A stretch of 64,000 nucleotides of DNA from Paraburkholderia graminis C4D1M (lineage in GTDB: Bacteria > Pseudomonadota > Gammaproteobacteria > Burkholderiales > Burkholderiaceae): NCBI RefSeq assembly GCF_000172415.1, contig NZ_ABLD01000007.1:62001-126000 (forward strand), in the 5' to 3' direction. How positions within the stretch are numbered: the first letter of the stretch is position 1; each line of letters starts with the position of its first letter. The notes below the pieces were generated by a model. It had not been told where the DNA came from. It did not search any database and was given only the letters and a program-made list of their open reading frames with translations. Positions 26,866-35,384 of this stretch are shown here, piece after piece. The translations under genes and the position numbers were made by a program.

Positions 26866-29024
26866 CTTACCGCCTGACGTTCGAGTTGCTCTTCGACAAG
26901 ATGCAGCAGCGTCTTCGACTGATAGCCCTTCGCGAGAGAAAGAATCCGCGCGGTGAACGCGTGGTAATGCGGGGCATGTCTGCCGACGCGCTCCGCCCAC
27001 AGCGCGATTTCCTGCATATCGCCGCGGCGCGCGAGCAGATGCAACTGCTGAAGTTCTTTTTCGGGCACGGGGACAAGCGGTGCAGTCGGTGCATCGAGCA
27101 CGACCGCAGGATCGTTGGCTTGCGTGTAAGTCCATTCGAGGTCGAGCAAACGCGCGAGTTGCGCGAGCAGTTTGTCGAAGTCGATCGGCTTCGAAAGAAA
27201 CGCATTCGCGCCGGCCGCGAGGCTGCGTTGTTCGCCCACGCCGGAAGGACTCGCCGATGTCGCGATGACCGGCACATTCGCAAAGCCCTGAATTTGCCGC
27301 AATCGGCGGGTCGCTTCGAGTCCGTCCATATCCGCCATCACGACGTCGGTGACGATCAGCGCTGGACGTTCGCTCAAGATCCTCGCAAGTCCTTGCCGGC
27401 CGCCTGTCGCCTCGACGATCTGGAAGCCGAGCCGGCCGAGATACTCGACCATGACCGCGCGGTTCATCGCGACGTCGTCGATCACGACCACCTTGCGGCG
27501 CGGGCCTTTGTAACCCGTCGCCATGCGCGCGTCCGTGCGGGCAGGCGCCTCGAGCGGAGCGACGACTGCCGCCGCGTCGAGTTCGAACCAGAACAGACTG
27601 CCGCGGCCAGGCTGGCTCTGCACATGAATCTCGCTGCCCATTGCGCGAAGCAACTGCTGACTGATCGTGAGGCCGAGCCCCGTGCCGCTCGCGCCACGCT
27701 CCGTATGCATGATCTGTTCGAAAGGCTCAAAGATAGTCTGGAGCTGATCGGCATCCATGCCGATGCCCGTATCGCGCACTTCGAAGCAGACCTTGCCCGC
27801 CGCGCTCATTTCGATCAACAGGCTCACGCTGCCCTGATCCGTGTAATTGAATGCGTTGACCAGCAGATTCAGCAGCACCTGACGCAAGCGCCGTTCGTCC
27901 GCGCGTACTGCATCGGGCACATCGGGCGCAACGCGCCAGATAAACTCGACATGCTTCTGCGCAATCTTCACTTCAATGATCTCGCGAATTGCGTCGAGTG
28001 TGCCGGCGAGCGGCACGTCATTCATCTCGATGCGCAAGCGGCCCGCTTCGACCCGCGCGAAATCGAGCGCGTCGCCAATCAGTGCGAGCAGATGTTCGCC
28101 GCTGCGTTGAATCACGCCGACGCCTTCGCGATGGTGCTCGCTCAGGCTTGCGTCACGCCGCAAGATCTGCGCGTAGCCGAGAATGGCGTTTAACGGCGTG
28201 CGCAATTCGTGACTCATGTTGGCGAGGAACTCCCCTTTCGCGCGATTCGCGGCCTCGGCCGAGCGACGCGCTTCGCGCTCGGCGGCGGCTTCGCGCTCGT
28301 CGAGATAGGCGTGGTGCAGGCGCGCGCCCATCGAATTGAAGGCCGTCACCACGCGTTCCAGTTCGTCGGGCTCACGGGGCGCGCGCCGATTCAGTTTCAA
28401 CGGCTGCGCGGGCTCGCGAAAATCGTAGTCCTCGACAGTATGCGCGAGTACCGCGAGATGACGCGTCACGAGCCGCGTGAGTACGTAGAAAATGAAAAGA
28501 GAAACGAGGAAGGTATTGGCGGCCTGAGTAACGAGAATGAGCAGCGCCGTGTGCGTGAGATCGTCGTAGAGATCGTTCAACGTCGCCTGCACATACAGCG
28601 TGCCGATGCGTTGTTCCTTGCCGAGCACGCGATAGACGAGCGGGTACTCGCGCGTGATTGCGGGTCCGCCTGCGGGCTTGCCGGCGGACACGAGCAGCGG
28701 CGCCGTGCCGCTTCCGGACTGACGCACCTGAGCCGTGCTGACGTCCGCGAGACGCACAATGCCGCCCAGTTCGAGCCGCAATTGCGCATCGTCTAACCGC
28801 CACAGCGCCTCGCCGAGACTATCGCGGTAGCTTTTATCGATGTCCGCGAGACGGTTCTCGATCAGCGCAACACCGGCGCTGTAATCGCGCTCGATCTGCA
28901 GCGCGGTCAACAACAAGGTGAGCACGCAACTAAACAGAATCACGACTGCGAGTAGCCGGAGCACGACACTGTGCCGCAACCGCCTGAGCGGATACCGCCA
29001 CTGTCCCATGAGGTCGACAGCCAT
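26862..29024 (-). CDS. Membrane hybrid histidine kinase with C-terminal receiver domain
   Basis: A 720-residue protein. Membrane helices at about 20-42 and 157-185 flank a periplasmic region of roughly 115 residues, followed by a HAMP-like linker. HisKA has H272 (ANMSHELRTPLNAILG), HATPase has N390, DTGIGM and GTGLGL, and a receiver at about 510-625 has D560. The last 90 residues form a helical tail without a histidine-phosphotransfer motif that I can recognise. It is the first gene of the three-gene phosphorelay, overlapping the next by ATGA. Confidence 0.93.
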   Translation of the reverse strand: MAVDLMGQWRYPLRRLRHSVVLRLLAVVILFSCVLTLLLTALQIERDYSAGVALIENRLADIDKSYRDSLGEALWRLDDAQLRLELGGIVRLADVSTAQVRQSGSGTAPLLVSAGKPAGGPAITREYPLVYRVLGKEQRIGTLYVQATLNDLYDDLTHTALLILVTQAANTFLVSLFIFYVLTRLVTRHLAVLAHTVEDYDFREPAQPLKLNRRAPREPDELERVVTAFNSMGARLHHAYLDEREAAAEREARRSAEAANRAKGEFLANMSHELRTPLNAILGYAQILRRDASLSEHHREGVGVIQRSGEHLLALIGDALDFARVEAGRLRIEMNDVPLAGTLDAIREIIEVKIAQKHVEFIWRVAPDVPDAVRADERRLRQVLLNLLVNAFNYTDQGSVSLLIEMSAAGKVCFEVRDTGIGMDADQLQTIFEPFEQIMHTERGASGTGLGLTISQQLLRAMGSEIHVQSQPGRGSLFWFELDAAAVVAPLEAPARTDARMATGYKGPRRKVVVIDDVAMNRAVMVEYLGRLGFQIVEATGGRQGLARILSERPALIVTDVVMADMDGLEATRRLRQIQGFANVPVIATSASPSGVGEQRSLAAGANAFLSKPIDFDKLLAQLARLLDLEWTYTQANDPAVVLDAPTAPLVPVPEKELQQLHLLARRGDMQEIALWAERVGRHAPHYHAFTARILSLAKGYQSKTLLHLVEEQLERQAVR

Positions 29025-29175
29025 ATTGCCCCCGCAAGCATGGTGATGTCAGTTCGCGTTGCGCGCTCGTGCAGCGACTGCGGTTTTACGGCACCCGCCT
29101 TAAACAAGCGGTTATTACGTTATGACGCCATGCGAGAGCGTTGCCGGATTGCGTGCCAAGCGTGCTGCATTCGAC

Positions 29176-29496
29176 TCACGACGACAGCCGGATTCCGGTT
29201 GCCCCTGCCGGCTCGTGCACTGCGCGAAGCAGGAGATCGTCCACGCAATCGGCCAGTTCGCGAAGCATTGCCGCGACGTCGCCATCCAGTTCCGTATGAT
29301 GAGACTTGCGCAATTCCCGCAGTGTTTCGCCTACTCGCCTGATCGCCTTCGGTCCGCTGTCGACCAGCGGCCAGCAATGCAGCAGATACCCCAGCGGCGT
29401 GATGCAGCGTCGTTCGCACCAGATATCGAATAGCCGGAAGCAGATCGAATTGATATGCTCCACCTCGTTTTCGCGCTGCGACAGATACGGAATCAT
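29176..29496 (-). CDS. Hypothetical protein, about 106 residues
   Basis: A Cys/Leu-rich cytoplasmic protein (MIPYLSQRENEVEHINSICF ...) with a helical C-terminal half (VAAMLRELADCVDDLLLRA). No family is recognised and the ribosome binding site is weak. It lies 151 bp upstream of the phosphorelay genes on the same strand, between them and the binding-protein gene. A competing frame (29120-29536) looks like a shadow. Confidence 0.5.
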   Translation of the reverse strand: MIPYLSQRENEVEHINSICFRLFDIWCERRCITPLGYLLHCWPLVDSGPKAIRRVGETLRELRKSHHTELDGDVAAMLRELADCVDDLLLRAVHEPAGATGIRLSS

Positions 29497-29642
29497 TTCT
29501 GCTCATCCGGTTAGGCCATTTTGACCCGCTCATCATAGAACGAAGCGCATCGCACGGCAGTCAGTCAGCGCGGAGAATGCGCCAGGGGTATCCCGATTCG
29601 CGGGTAAGGAAATCCTGACCCGGCTCGCAGATTGCCATTGTC

Positions 29643-30536
29643 CTAGCGGTTGCGCGCCACAATTGGCCACTGCATCCAGTACTCTTCCGGAATCTTTCGG
29701 TCTGCTGCGGAAAGATAGCGATTCTCCAGTTCAATCACTGTCCGCTCGCGCAAATCGGCCTGCGCCAACGCACCCTGAATGTACGGATGCGCATTGAACA
29801 GCCGCATATACGAGCCGTTTTTATAAGCCGCCATGAAGCCGCGCTCGATTGTCGATGCCAAAGCCGGATTCCGGCGAGCGACATAAAACAGAAAGTCGGA
29901 CCGGTACTTCAATAGCAAACGTTTTTCCACCGTCAATTCAGGGTCGATCCGATTGTGCGCTTCAATTTCGGGAAACGCCTCGATGAGTCCCCTGGGGTAA
30001 TAATCTATTCGCCCGGCGCGCGTCATCGCGAAGAGCGTGTCGGTGCTCGATGTTTCGACCTTCAAACCGGCGTCGAGCAGAATGTCGGTGTCGACCCAGC
30101 CGAGCCCCTGGCCGGCCGTCAACTGTCGCAGATCGGCGAGGTTTTGAACGCGGTCGAATTGGGCTTGCCGGTCTTTTCTTATGACGAAGAGGCGATAACC
30201 GATCAAGCCGCGATTCACCGGAATAGGGACCACGTTCAGGCCGCTTTCGGCGCGCCTGTCCATACTCGTCCAAAGAAGATTGATCGAATTGCCGTCGGCC
30301 AATTCGGCTAACGCGCGGCGGCGCTCCATCGCGACATCGGCCTGACGAATCGAGTAGGTGACGTTGGCCGTCTTCATGGCCAGATCCAATACCGCGAGTG
30401 CGAATGCCGCGTGCACCTCGCCGCCAGTGCGGATTCGCGGATACACGATCTCGAAGTCGGCTGTCGACATGGCCGGCGGGCGGCCGAGCATGCCGGCCGT
30501 GCCTAACGCTGCGAGTACGAAGTCCCTGCGCTGCAT
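29643..30536 (-). CDS. Periplasmic solute-binding protein, SBP_bac_3-like
   Basis: A 297-residue protein, started at the ATG before QRRDFVLAALGTAGMLG, which has a Tat-like RR and a hydrophobic stretch. The body resembles amino-acid-binding protein folds (DRVQNLADLRQLTAGQGLGWVDTDILLDAGL; only key words cited). No permease or ATPase adjoins it. Such lone proteins often serve sensing, and it lies upstream of the membrane kinase cluster on the same strand. Divergent from cfa. Confidence 0.78.
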   Translation of the reverse strand: MQRRDFVLAALGTAGMLGRPPAMSTADFEIVYPRIRTGGEVHAAFALAVLDLAMKTANVTYSIRQADVAMERRRALAELADGNSINLLWTSMDRRAESGLNVVPIPVNRGLIGYRLFVIRKDRQAQFDRVQNLADLRQLTAGQGLGWVDTDILLDAGLKVETSSTDTLFAMTRAGRIDYYPRGLIEAFPEIEAHNRIDPELTVEKRLLLKYRSDFLFYVARRNPALASTIERGFMAAYKNGSYMRLFNAHPYIQGALAQADLRERTVIELENRYLSAADRKIPEEYWMQWPIVARNR

Positions 30537-30714
30537 GATGTGTCGACGTCTGATGAAATGCGCGGGGCGTCCGCATCGACGCCCTGCATGTAAGCATCCT
30601 GTCACTGCAATGAAAGCTTTGCAATGAGGGGAAAGGCGGGCTAATAGCGAATGCGCTGGTTGCTATGTCAACGTTTTTCGATTGCTTATACAGCGTTGCT
30701 TAGCTCGTTTGTCG

Positions 30715-30730
30715 CGGCACGAATGATGCT
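30715..30730 (+). promoter_or_regulatory. Candidate sigma-54 promoter of cfa
   Basis: CGGCACGAATGATGCT keeps the obligatory GG-N10-GC spacing (GG 30716-30717, GC 30728-30729) and resembles the consensus TGGCACG-N4-TTGCW with two mismatches. It would start transcription about 28 nt before the cfa ATG. Chance matches to this motif are not rare. Confidence 0.35.
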
Positions 30731-30768
30731 TCCCAGAAACACGAAAGTTCTCACGAGGAGTCGACGCC

Positions 30769-32115
30769 ATGACGCTCTGGAGCCTTTTGCGTTCGCCCGC
30801 AGAACAGCAGATAGCCGGCATGCCGGTGCCCTGCGCCGTCGCGCTGCCCGACGGCCATCGTATCGGCGCGCGAGAACCGCGTCTGTCGTTTGAGATTCGC
30901 GACATGCGGGCGCTGCTGCACCTGCGGCAGGGCGCGATCGGGCGGCTCGCGGAAGACTATGTGGAAGGCCGGCTGGAAATCGAAGGCGACATGCACGACC
31001 TGATGGCCGCCGCGCCGGCTTTGCTGCGCGGCGACCCTACGCACGAATCGCATGGATGGCTGCTCGATCGCGTGAGCCGCACGCGACGCGCGGTCTGGGA
31101 GCGCACGCATCATAGCCGTGCAAAAGACGCCGCGCAGATTCAGCACCATTACGACATCTCCGATGACTTTTACGCGCTGTGGCTCGATCCGCTGCGCGTT
31201 TATTCGTGCGCCTACTTTTCTTCACCGGATATGTCGCTTGCCGACGCACAGAAGGCAAAGCTCGATCACATCTGCAAGAAACTGATGCTGCGCTCCGGCG
31301 AACGTTTTCTCGACGTGGGCGCGGGCTGGGGCGCGCTGTTGCTGTGGGCCGCGGAACACTACGGTGTTGCCGCTACCGGCATTACGCTGTCGAAGAACCA
31401 GCATGCGTACGTCAGCCGGCTCATCGAAGAAAAAGGACTGCAAGGGCGCGTCACGATGCTGCTTCAGGACTATCGCGACGTCGACGAATCGGCGCCCTTT
31501 GACAAGATCGCTTCGGTCGGCATGTGCGAACACGTCGGCCGCCCTAACCTGCCTTTGTACTTTGCCAAGATGCGGCGACTGCTCCGACCCGGCGGTCTTA
31601 TGATGAATCACAGCATTACCGCCGGCGGCGTGGAAAACGGAGAAGTCGGCGGAGGCATGGGCGATTTCATCGACCGATATATTTTCCCGGGCGGCCAGCT
31701 CGTACACGTGAGCGTCATGATGGATGCGATGACGCGCGGCAATCTCGAAGCGGTCGACGCGGAATGCCTGCGCCCGCATTACGCGCGCACGCTCTGGCAT
31801 TGGGCCGATGCGCTCGACGCGCATATCGACGAAGCGCGCCGCATTCTCGGCGAGGACGCGGAAAAGATCATTCGCGCGTACCGGCTGTATCTCGCCGGGT
31901 CGGCAATGGGATTCGAACGCGGCTGGACGTCGCTGTTTCAGATCGTTGCATCGCGTCCCGCAGAGCCGGCGACAATACACGACGAATCGGCCGGCCGCCT
32001 GCCGTGGACCCGCAGCGACTATCCATTCAATCGCGCGTACATCTATGCCCGCAACGCCGCGATCGATCAGGTGAATGAACTGGAACACGCGAACGGCGGC
32101 GAGCAGATCGATTGA
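30769..32115 (+). CDS. cfa: Cyclopropane-fatty-acyl-phospholipid synthase
   Basis: A 448-residue protein with GAGGAG upstream of its ATG. The N-terminal lipid-binding region is followed by QIQHHYDISDDFYALWLDP, SAM motif I FLDVGAGWGALLLWAAEHYG at about residue 180, and SVGMCEHVG, all hallmarks of CFA synthases. It methylenates unsaturated acyl chains of membrane phospholipids using SAM, typically in stationary phase or under acid stress. It ends 4 bp from the convergent universal stress gene and opens the stress island. Confidence 0.94.
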   Translation: MTLWSLLRSPAEQQIAGMPVPCAVALPDGHRIGAREPRLSFEIRDMRALLHLRQGAIGRLAEDYVEGRLEIEGDMHDLMAAAPALLRGDPTHESHGWLLDRVSRTRRAVWERTHHSRAKDAAQIQHHYDISDDFYALWLDPLRVYSCAYFSSPDMSLADAQKAKLDHICKKLMLRSGERFLDVGAGWGALLLWAAEHYGVAATGITLSKNQHAYVSRLIEEKGLQGRVTMLLQDYRDVDESAPFDKIASVGMCEHVGRPNLPLYFAKMRRLLRPGGLMMNHSITAGGVENGEVGGGMGDFIDRYIFPGGQLVHVSVMMDAMTRGNLEAVDAECLRPHYARTLWHWADALDAHIDEARRILGEDAEKIIRAYRLYLAGSAMGFERGWTSLFQIVASRPAEPATIHDESAGRLPWTRSDYPFNRAYIYARNAAIDQVNELEHANGGEQID

Positions 32116-32119
32116 GGCG

Positions 32120-32650
32120 TCACGAATGCTCGACTGGAGACGTCGTTTCGCCGGGACTCGCGGCACCGCGTGATTCAGCGGCTGATTCCGCGGCCGATTC
32201 CGCGGCCGATTCGGTTTCCGGCCCCATCGTGACGAGCACGCTGCAACTCACCCTGTCGAGCAACAGGCCATCGGTTCTGCCGCCCCACCACCGTGCGAGC
32301 CGGCCGGCCCGATGATGTCCCACGACAATCAGATCGACGTTCAGCTCTTTGGCGAAGTAAGGAATCTGATCGAGCGGATCGCCGATCGCAAAGTGCCCGG
32401 TCGCGTGAATGCCCTTGGCGGCCAGCTTTTTCAAGCCTTCGTCGAGCACGCTTTTGACCGAATCGTTAATCATATCCACCGGTATCGCCGACGTAATATC
32501 CGCGCCTTGCACCCACGCGGAATTGTCGATGACAGAGAGCACATGCACTTGCGCTGCGAGTTCTTGCGCAAGACGGGCACCGTCCGCAAGCGCGTGCTGC
32601 CCTTCGCGGGTTCCGTCATAACAGAGAAGAATGCGGTTGAAGGCCGACAT
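32120..32650 (-). CDS. Universal stress protein (UspA family) with repetitive tail
   Basis: A 176-residue protein with one Usp domain at about 4-142. It starts RILLCYDGTREGQ and carries the ATP-binding motif GHHRAGRLARWWGGRTDGLLLDRVSCSVLV-type (G-2x-G-9x-G-S/T class, partly degenerate). A ribosome site GAGGAGG precedes the ATG. The last 30 residues contain ESAA repeated three times, encoded by a 12-bp tandem repeat around 32180-32212, not normal for the family. Convergent with cfa. Confidence 0.92.
   Translation of the reverse strand: MSAFNRILLCYDGTREGQHALADGARLAQELAAQVHVLSVIDNSAWVQGADITSAIPVDMINDSVKSVLDEGLKKLAAKGIHATGHFAIGDPLDQIPYFAKELNVDLIVVGHHRAGRLARWWGGRTDGLLLDRVSCSVLVTMGPETESAAESAAESAAESRGAASPGETTSPVEHS
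32178..32215. repeat. 12-bp tandem repeat in the 3' end of the usp gene
   Basis: GATTCCGCGGCC-type units occur about three times in a row (GCTGATTCCGCGGCCGATTC ...). They encode the ESAA repeats at the C-terminus of the universal stress protein. The unit length is a multiple of three, so copy-number change would keep the frame. Confidence 0.7.
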
Positions 32651-32692
32651 GTCGTTCCTCCTCTAAGGAAAACGAACCTGCGCAATTCAGTA

Positions 32693-32711
32693 TATGCCGC
32701 TTTGCGGCATA
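32693..32711. promoter_or_regulatory. Perfect dyad upstream of the usp gene
   Basis: TATGCCGC-TTT-GCGGCATA is a perfect 8-bp-arm inverted repeat, 43 bp upstream of the usp ATG. It could be an operator, or an RNA hairpin in the usp leader. Confidence 0.45.
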
Positions 32712-32764
32712 AGCGAGGTAGACCGCAACGCTGCTGTGCACGGCCTCCAACTACTCATCGCCTG

Positions 32765-32788
32765 ATACGTCATAATATGACATATAAT
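32765..32788 (+). promoter_or_regulatory. AT-rich promoter with dyad, small membrane protein gene
   Basis: The sequence contains the perfect dyad GTCATA-A-TATGAC (32769-32781) directly followed by a TATAAT -10 box (32783-32788). The ATGACATATAAT core resembles the -10 regions before the DUF1840, HPP and MarR genes. The promoter lies about 65 bp before the ATG at 32853. Confidence 0.5.
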
Positions 32789-32852
32789 GAATGCGAGCGT
32801 GATCTGCGCAACATGTTGTCGATGCCGGTCGCGCTTCCCGTGGGAGGATCAA

Positions 32853-33038
32853 ATGATCATTGGCAACGATTTCGAAATCGGCTTTCTGCTGGTCGCCTTT
32901 GCGCTGCTCGGCATCATTCTGATCGGCGCGCTGCTCGACACGCTGCACCTGCAGAGACTGCATCCCCGGCTCATAGGCGCGACGGTCGGAGCGCTAGTCG
33001 GCTTCGCGCTGATCGAAGCCGTGCCGCTATTCACCTAG
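32853..33038 (+). CDS. Two-helix mini membrane protein, unknown function
   Basis: A 61-residue protein, started at the ATG at 32853 because GGGAGGA lies 5 bp upstream; the frame extends 22 codons further without good signals. It has two hydrophobic segments, about 8-28 and 42-58 (GFLLVAFALLGIILIGALLD and IGATVGALVGFALIEAVPLF). It sits within the stress island and has its own AT-rich promoter. Confidence 0.7.
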   Translation: MIIGNDFEIGFLLVAFALLGIILIGALLDTLHLQRLHPRLIGATVGALVGFALIEAVPLFT

Positions 33039-33087
33039 CCGATAAACGCGGCCGCAACATCTGAAGAACGCGTCGGCACGGCGGGGG

Positions 33088-33405
33088 TTACAGCCCCCAG
33101 ATAATGTCCGCGCCGCGTTTGCGCGCCTCGCGCAACATATCCAGAAATGGCCATGCACGTTGCGAAAGCCCATTGCTCGGCTCACGCCGATTGCCAGGCG
33201 AGCGATGCAACGCCTCGAGCGCGACTTCCGCGCTGGCGTCTTCGGTAATGGCCGATTCCAGGCGGTTAATCGCGGCGGGCAATTCGTCGTGCATGATCAC
33301 GCCCCGCTCGTTCAGACGCTTACCGATCAGCCCCAATAGATATTGGGCGAGGTCGCGAAGCATCACCACATCAGGTGACGCACTGGATTGAAAAGTGATC
33401 AGCAT
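33088..33405 (-). CDS. DUF1840 family protein
   Basis: A 105-residue protein. The N-terminus MLITFQSSASPDVVMLRDLA and the following LGLIGKRLNERGVI are the DUF1840 signature, common in beta-proteobacteria. The function is unknown. It is cytoplasmic, with no membrane segment. The promoter at about 33464 carries the same AT-rich -10 element as its neighbours. Confidence 0.88.
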   Translation of the reverse strand: MLITFQSSASPDVVMLRDLAQYLLGLIGKRLNERGVIMHDELPAAINRLESAITEDASAEVALEALHRSPGNRREPSNGLSQRAWPFLDMLREARKRGADIIWGL

Positions 33406-33705
33406 GATGGCTCCTTTTGCATACGCACGCAGCGCGGTTGAGTGCCGTTAGGCACCCATCACATTTATATCGCAACGTGATTTAAATGACAGGTGAAATC
33501 GCGCCGCTAGCGCGGCTGGTGAATGGAGCCCAACGCCGTACTGATGCGCTGCCCCGCTGAATCGGAACCCCTCGTCGTCTGCCGACGCGCGGGCCGTTTA
33601 TATCATATTGAAATATAATCATGACCAGACGGTATTCGCGTTGCCCGGGGTTTCCCTGGTATCGTCGCACTCCAGCACAATCCACTCACTCGCCTTTTTC
33701 GCACC
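33406..33705. promoter_or_regulatory. Divergent promoter region between DUF1840 and HPP-CBS genes
   Basis: On the minus strand TTGCGATATAAA (33464-33475) provides a -10 for DUF1840, about 60 bp before its ATG. On the plus strand TTGAAATATAAT (33608-33619), inside the imperfect dyad TTATAT ... ATATAA (33598-33618), provides one for the HPP gene. No gene or RNA is otherwise visible here. Confidence 0.5.
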
Positions 33706-34872
33706 TTGTCCCGCTCTCTCGTCCTGCGCTGGCTGTCCAGCTTCGTCCCCGTACCAGTCACAGTGCAATGGCAGGAGCGCGCGCGTTCCTGTCTGGGCGC
33801 GCTGATCGGCATCGCGTTCACCGGCGGCTCGATGTACCTGCTGTTCGGACCCGGCGCGAACATTCCGCTGCTGGTTGCGCCGATGGGCGCTTCGGCCGTG
33901 CTGCTATTCGCGGTGCCGGCAAGTCCGCTGGCGCAGCCGTGGTCGATCATCGGCGGAAATCTGGTTTCGGCGACGATCGGCGTGACCTGCGCTAACGTGA
34001 TTGCCGACCCGACACTCGCGGCCGCGCTGGCAGTCGCGCTGGCGATATGCGGCATGTTCGCGCTTCGCTGCGTGCATCCGCCCTCGGGCGCGGTCGCTTT
34101 GACCGCCGTGCTCGGCGGGCCGGCAATTCATGCGCTCGGCTACCGCTTCGTGCTCGAGCCGATCGCCGTGCAATCCGCCGCGTTGCTGGCCGCCGCGATC
34201 GCCTATCACGCGGCGACGGGCCACCGCTATCCGCATTCGGTGCGCGCGGCACGCAGCGCGCCGGGCAGTGCGGCCGACGCGTCGTCGCGTGCCGGCTTCA
34301 CGCGCGCCGACCTCGAAGCGGTGCTCAGGCGGCGCAGCGAAATGCTCGACATCGATCCGGACGACCTCGAATCGCTGTTGCGCGAAACGCAGCTTCAGGC
34401 CTTCTCGCGCAGCTTCAACGAGTTGACCTGCGAGAACATCATGTCGCGCCACGTCGTGTCGGTATCGGCGGCGACGCGCGCGGTCGCCGCCTGGGCGCTG
34501 CTCAAGCGCAACAAGGTCAAAGCCCTGCCCGTGATCGACGCGGACCACACGCTGGTCGGCATCGTGACGCGTGCCGACCTCGTCGATAAAAGAATCTTTG
34601 GCCAGTTCGTGCCGTTCGTCGCCTATTTCGACGGCTGGCTGCGCGGCGATGCACTGCGTGCGCCGACCGTGGGCAGCGTGATGACGACCGACGTGTGCAC
34701 CGTCAAAGTGAATGCGCCGATAACGGACCTCGTGCCGATGTTCGCGGACTACGGGCACCACCATATTCCTGTACTCGATGCCGCCGGACATGTAGTCGGC
34801 ATGATTACGCAAGTCGATCTGATTTCCGGTCTTTATCGTCAGACCGTGGTGAAGGCGCAGCAGGCCGCGTAA
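33706..34872 (+). CDS. HPP-family membrane protein with C-terminal CBS pair
   Basis: A 388-residue protein. The HPP domain at about 25-165 has four to five helices and the diagnostic HPP triad in ALRCVHPPSGAVALTAVLGG. Two CBS domains follow at about 245-385 (ENIMSRHVVSVSAATRAVAAWALLK; GSVMTTDVCTVKVNAPITDLV), which usually bind adenine nucleotides. HPP proteins are poorly characterised; some act in nitrite transport. The only visible start is TTG at 33706, with an internal GTG near 33760 as alternative, so the N-terminus is uncertain. Confidence 0.88.
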   Translation: MSRSLVLRWLSSFVPVPVTVQWQERARSCLGALIGIAFTGGSMYLLFGPGANIPLLVAPMGASAVLLFAVPASPLAQPWSIIGGNLVSATIGVTCANVIADPTLAAALAVALAICGMFALRCVHPPSGAVALTAVLGGPAIHALGYRFVLEPIAVQSAALLAAAIAYHAATGHRYPHSVRAARSAPGSAADASSRAGFTRADLEAVLRRRSEMLDIDPDDLESLLRETQLQAFSRSFNELTCENIMSRHVVSVSAATRAVAAWALLKRNKVKALPVIDADHTLVGIVTRADLVDKRIFGQFVPFVAYFDGWLRGDALRAPTVGSVMTTDVCTVKVNAPITDLVPMFADYGHHHIPVLDAAGHVVGMITQVDLISGLYRQTVVKAQQAA

Positions 34873-34912
34873 GGATTGCGGCAAGCTATCCGCAGACGAA
34901 TAGCACCGGTCG

Positions 34913-34935
34913 ATTACATCATTTTGTGATATAAT
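34913..34935 (+). promoter_or_regulatory. MarR promoter with overlapping dyad
   Basis: ATTACATCA-TTTTG-TGATATAAT is an inverted repeat with 9-bp arms and one mismatch. It overlaps an extended -10 (TG-A-TATAAT, -10 at 34930-34935) and lies 31 bp before the marR-type ATG. This is the expected layout for autorepression by a MarR dimer. Confidence 0.55.
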
Positions 34936-34965
34936 TTTTGTCTTCTTCAAGCAGGCAGACGAACA

Positions 34966-35382
34966 ATGAAAGAACGGGCTCGCGGGCTGCGCAAAGCCGA
35001 CTTTGAGCAACTGTCGGAGTTCCGCTATCAGATGCGGCGCTTCGAGCGGTTCTCGGAACAGGCCGCGCAGAGCGAAGGCATTACGCCGCTGCAGTATCTG
35101 TTGCTGCTGCACATCAAGGGCTATCCGGAGCGCGACTGGGCAACGGTCGGCGAACTGGCCGAGCGGCTTCAGGCTCAACATCACGGCGTCGTCGCGCTGG
35201 TGTCGCGTTGCGAGGCGCTCGAGCTCGTGCGCCGCCGGACTAGCGAGACCGACCGCCGCCAGGTTGAAGTGCACATTGAAAAAGCCGGTGAGCGGGTGCT
35301 TGCGAGACTCGCGGAACTGCACCGCGCCGAGCTGAAATCGCTGAAAGGCGCGTTCCAGGTTCCCCAGATCGACCTCGACTAA
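34966..35382 (+). CDS. MarR-family transcriptional regulator
   Basis: A 138-residue protein with the MarR winged helix at about 45-120 (DWATVGELAERLQAQHHGVVALVSRCEALELVRR ... ETDRRQVEVHIEKAGERVL; key words only). MarR proteins are usually repressors released by phenolics, oxidants or similar ligands. The ClC-CBS gene begins 2 bp after its stop, so the pair is co-transcribed. The dyad over its own promoter suggests autoregulation. Confidence 0.93.
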   Translation: MKERARGLRKADFEQLSEFRYQMRRFERFSEQAAQSEGITPLQYLLLLHIKGYPERDWATVGELAERLQAQHHGVVALVSRCEALELVRRRTSETDRRQVEVHIEKAGERVLARLAELHRAELKSLKGAFQVPQIDLD

Positions 35383-35384
35383 CT

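Noticed and set aside
33083..33096. GGGGG ... CCCCC hairpin at the end of the DUF1840 gene
   Set aside because: It overlaps the stop codon and lacks a T-run; likely chance in GC-rich DNA.
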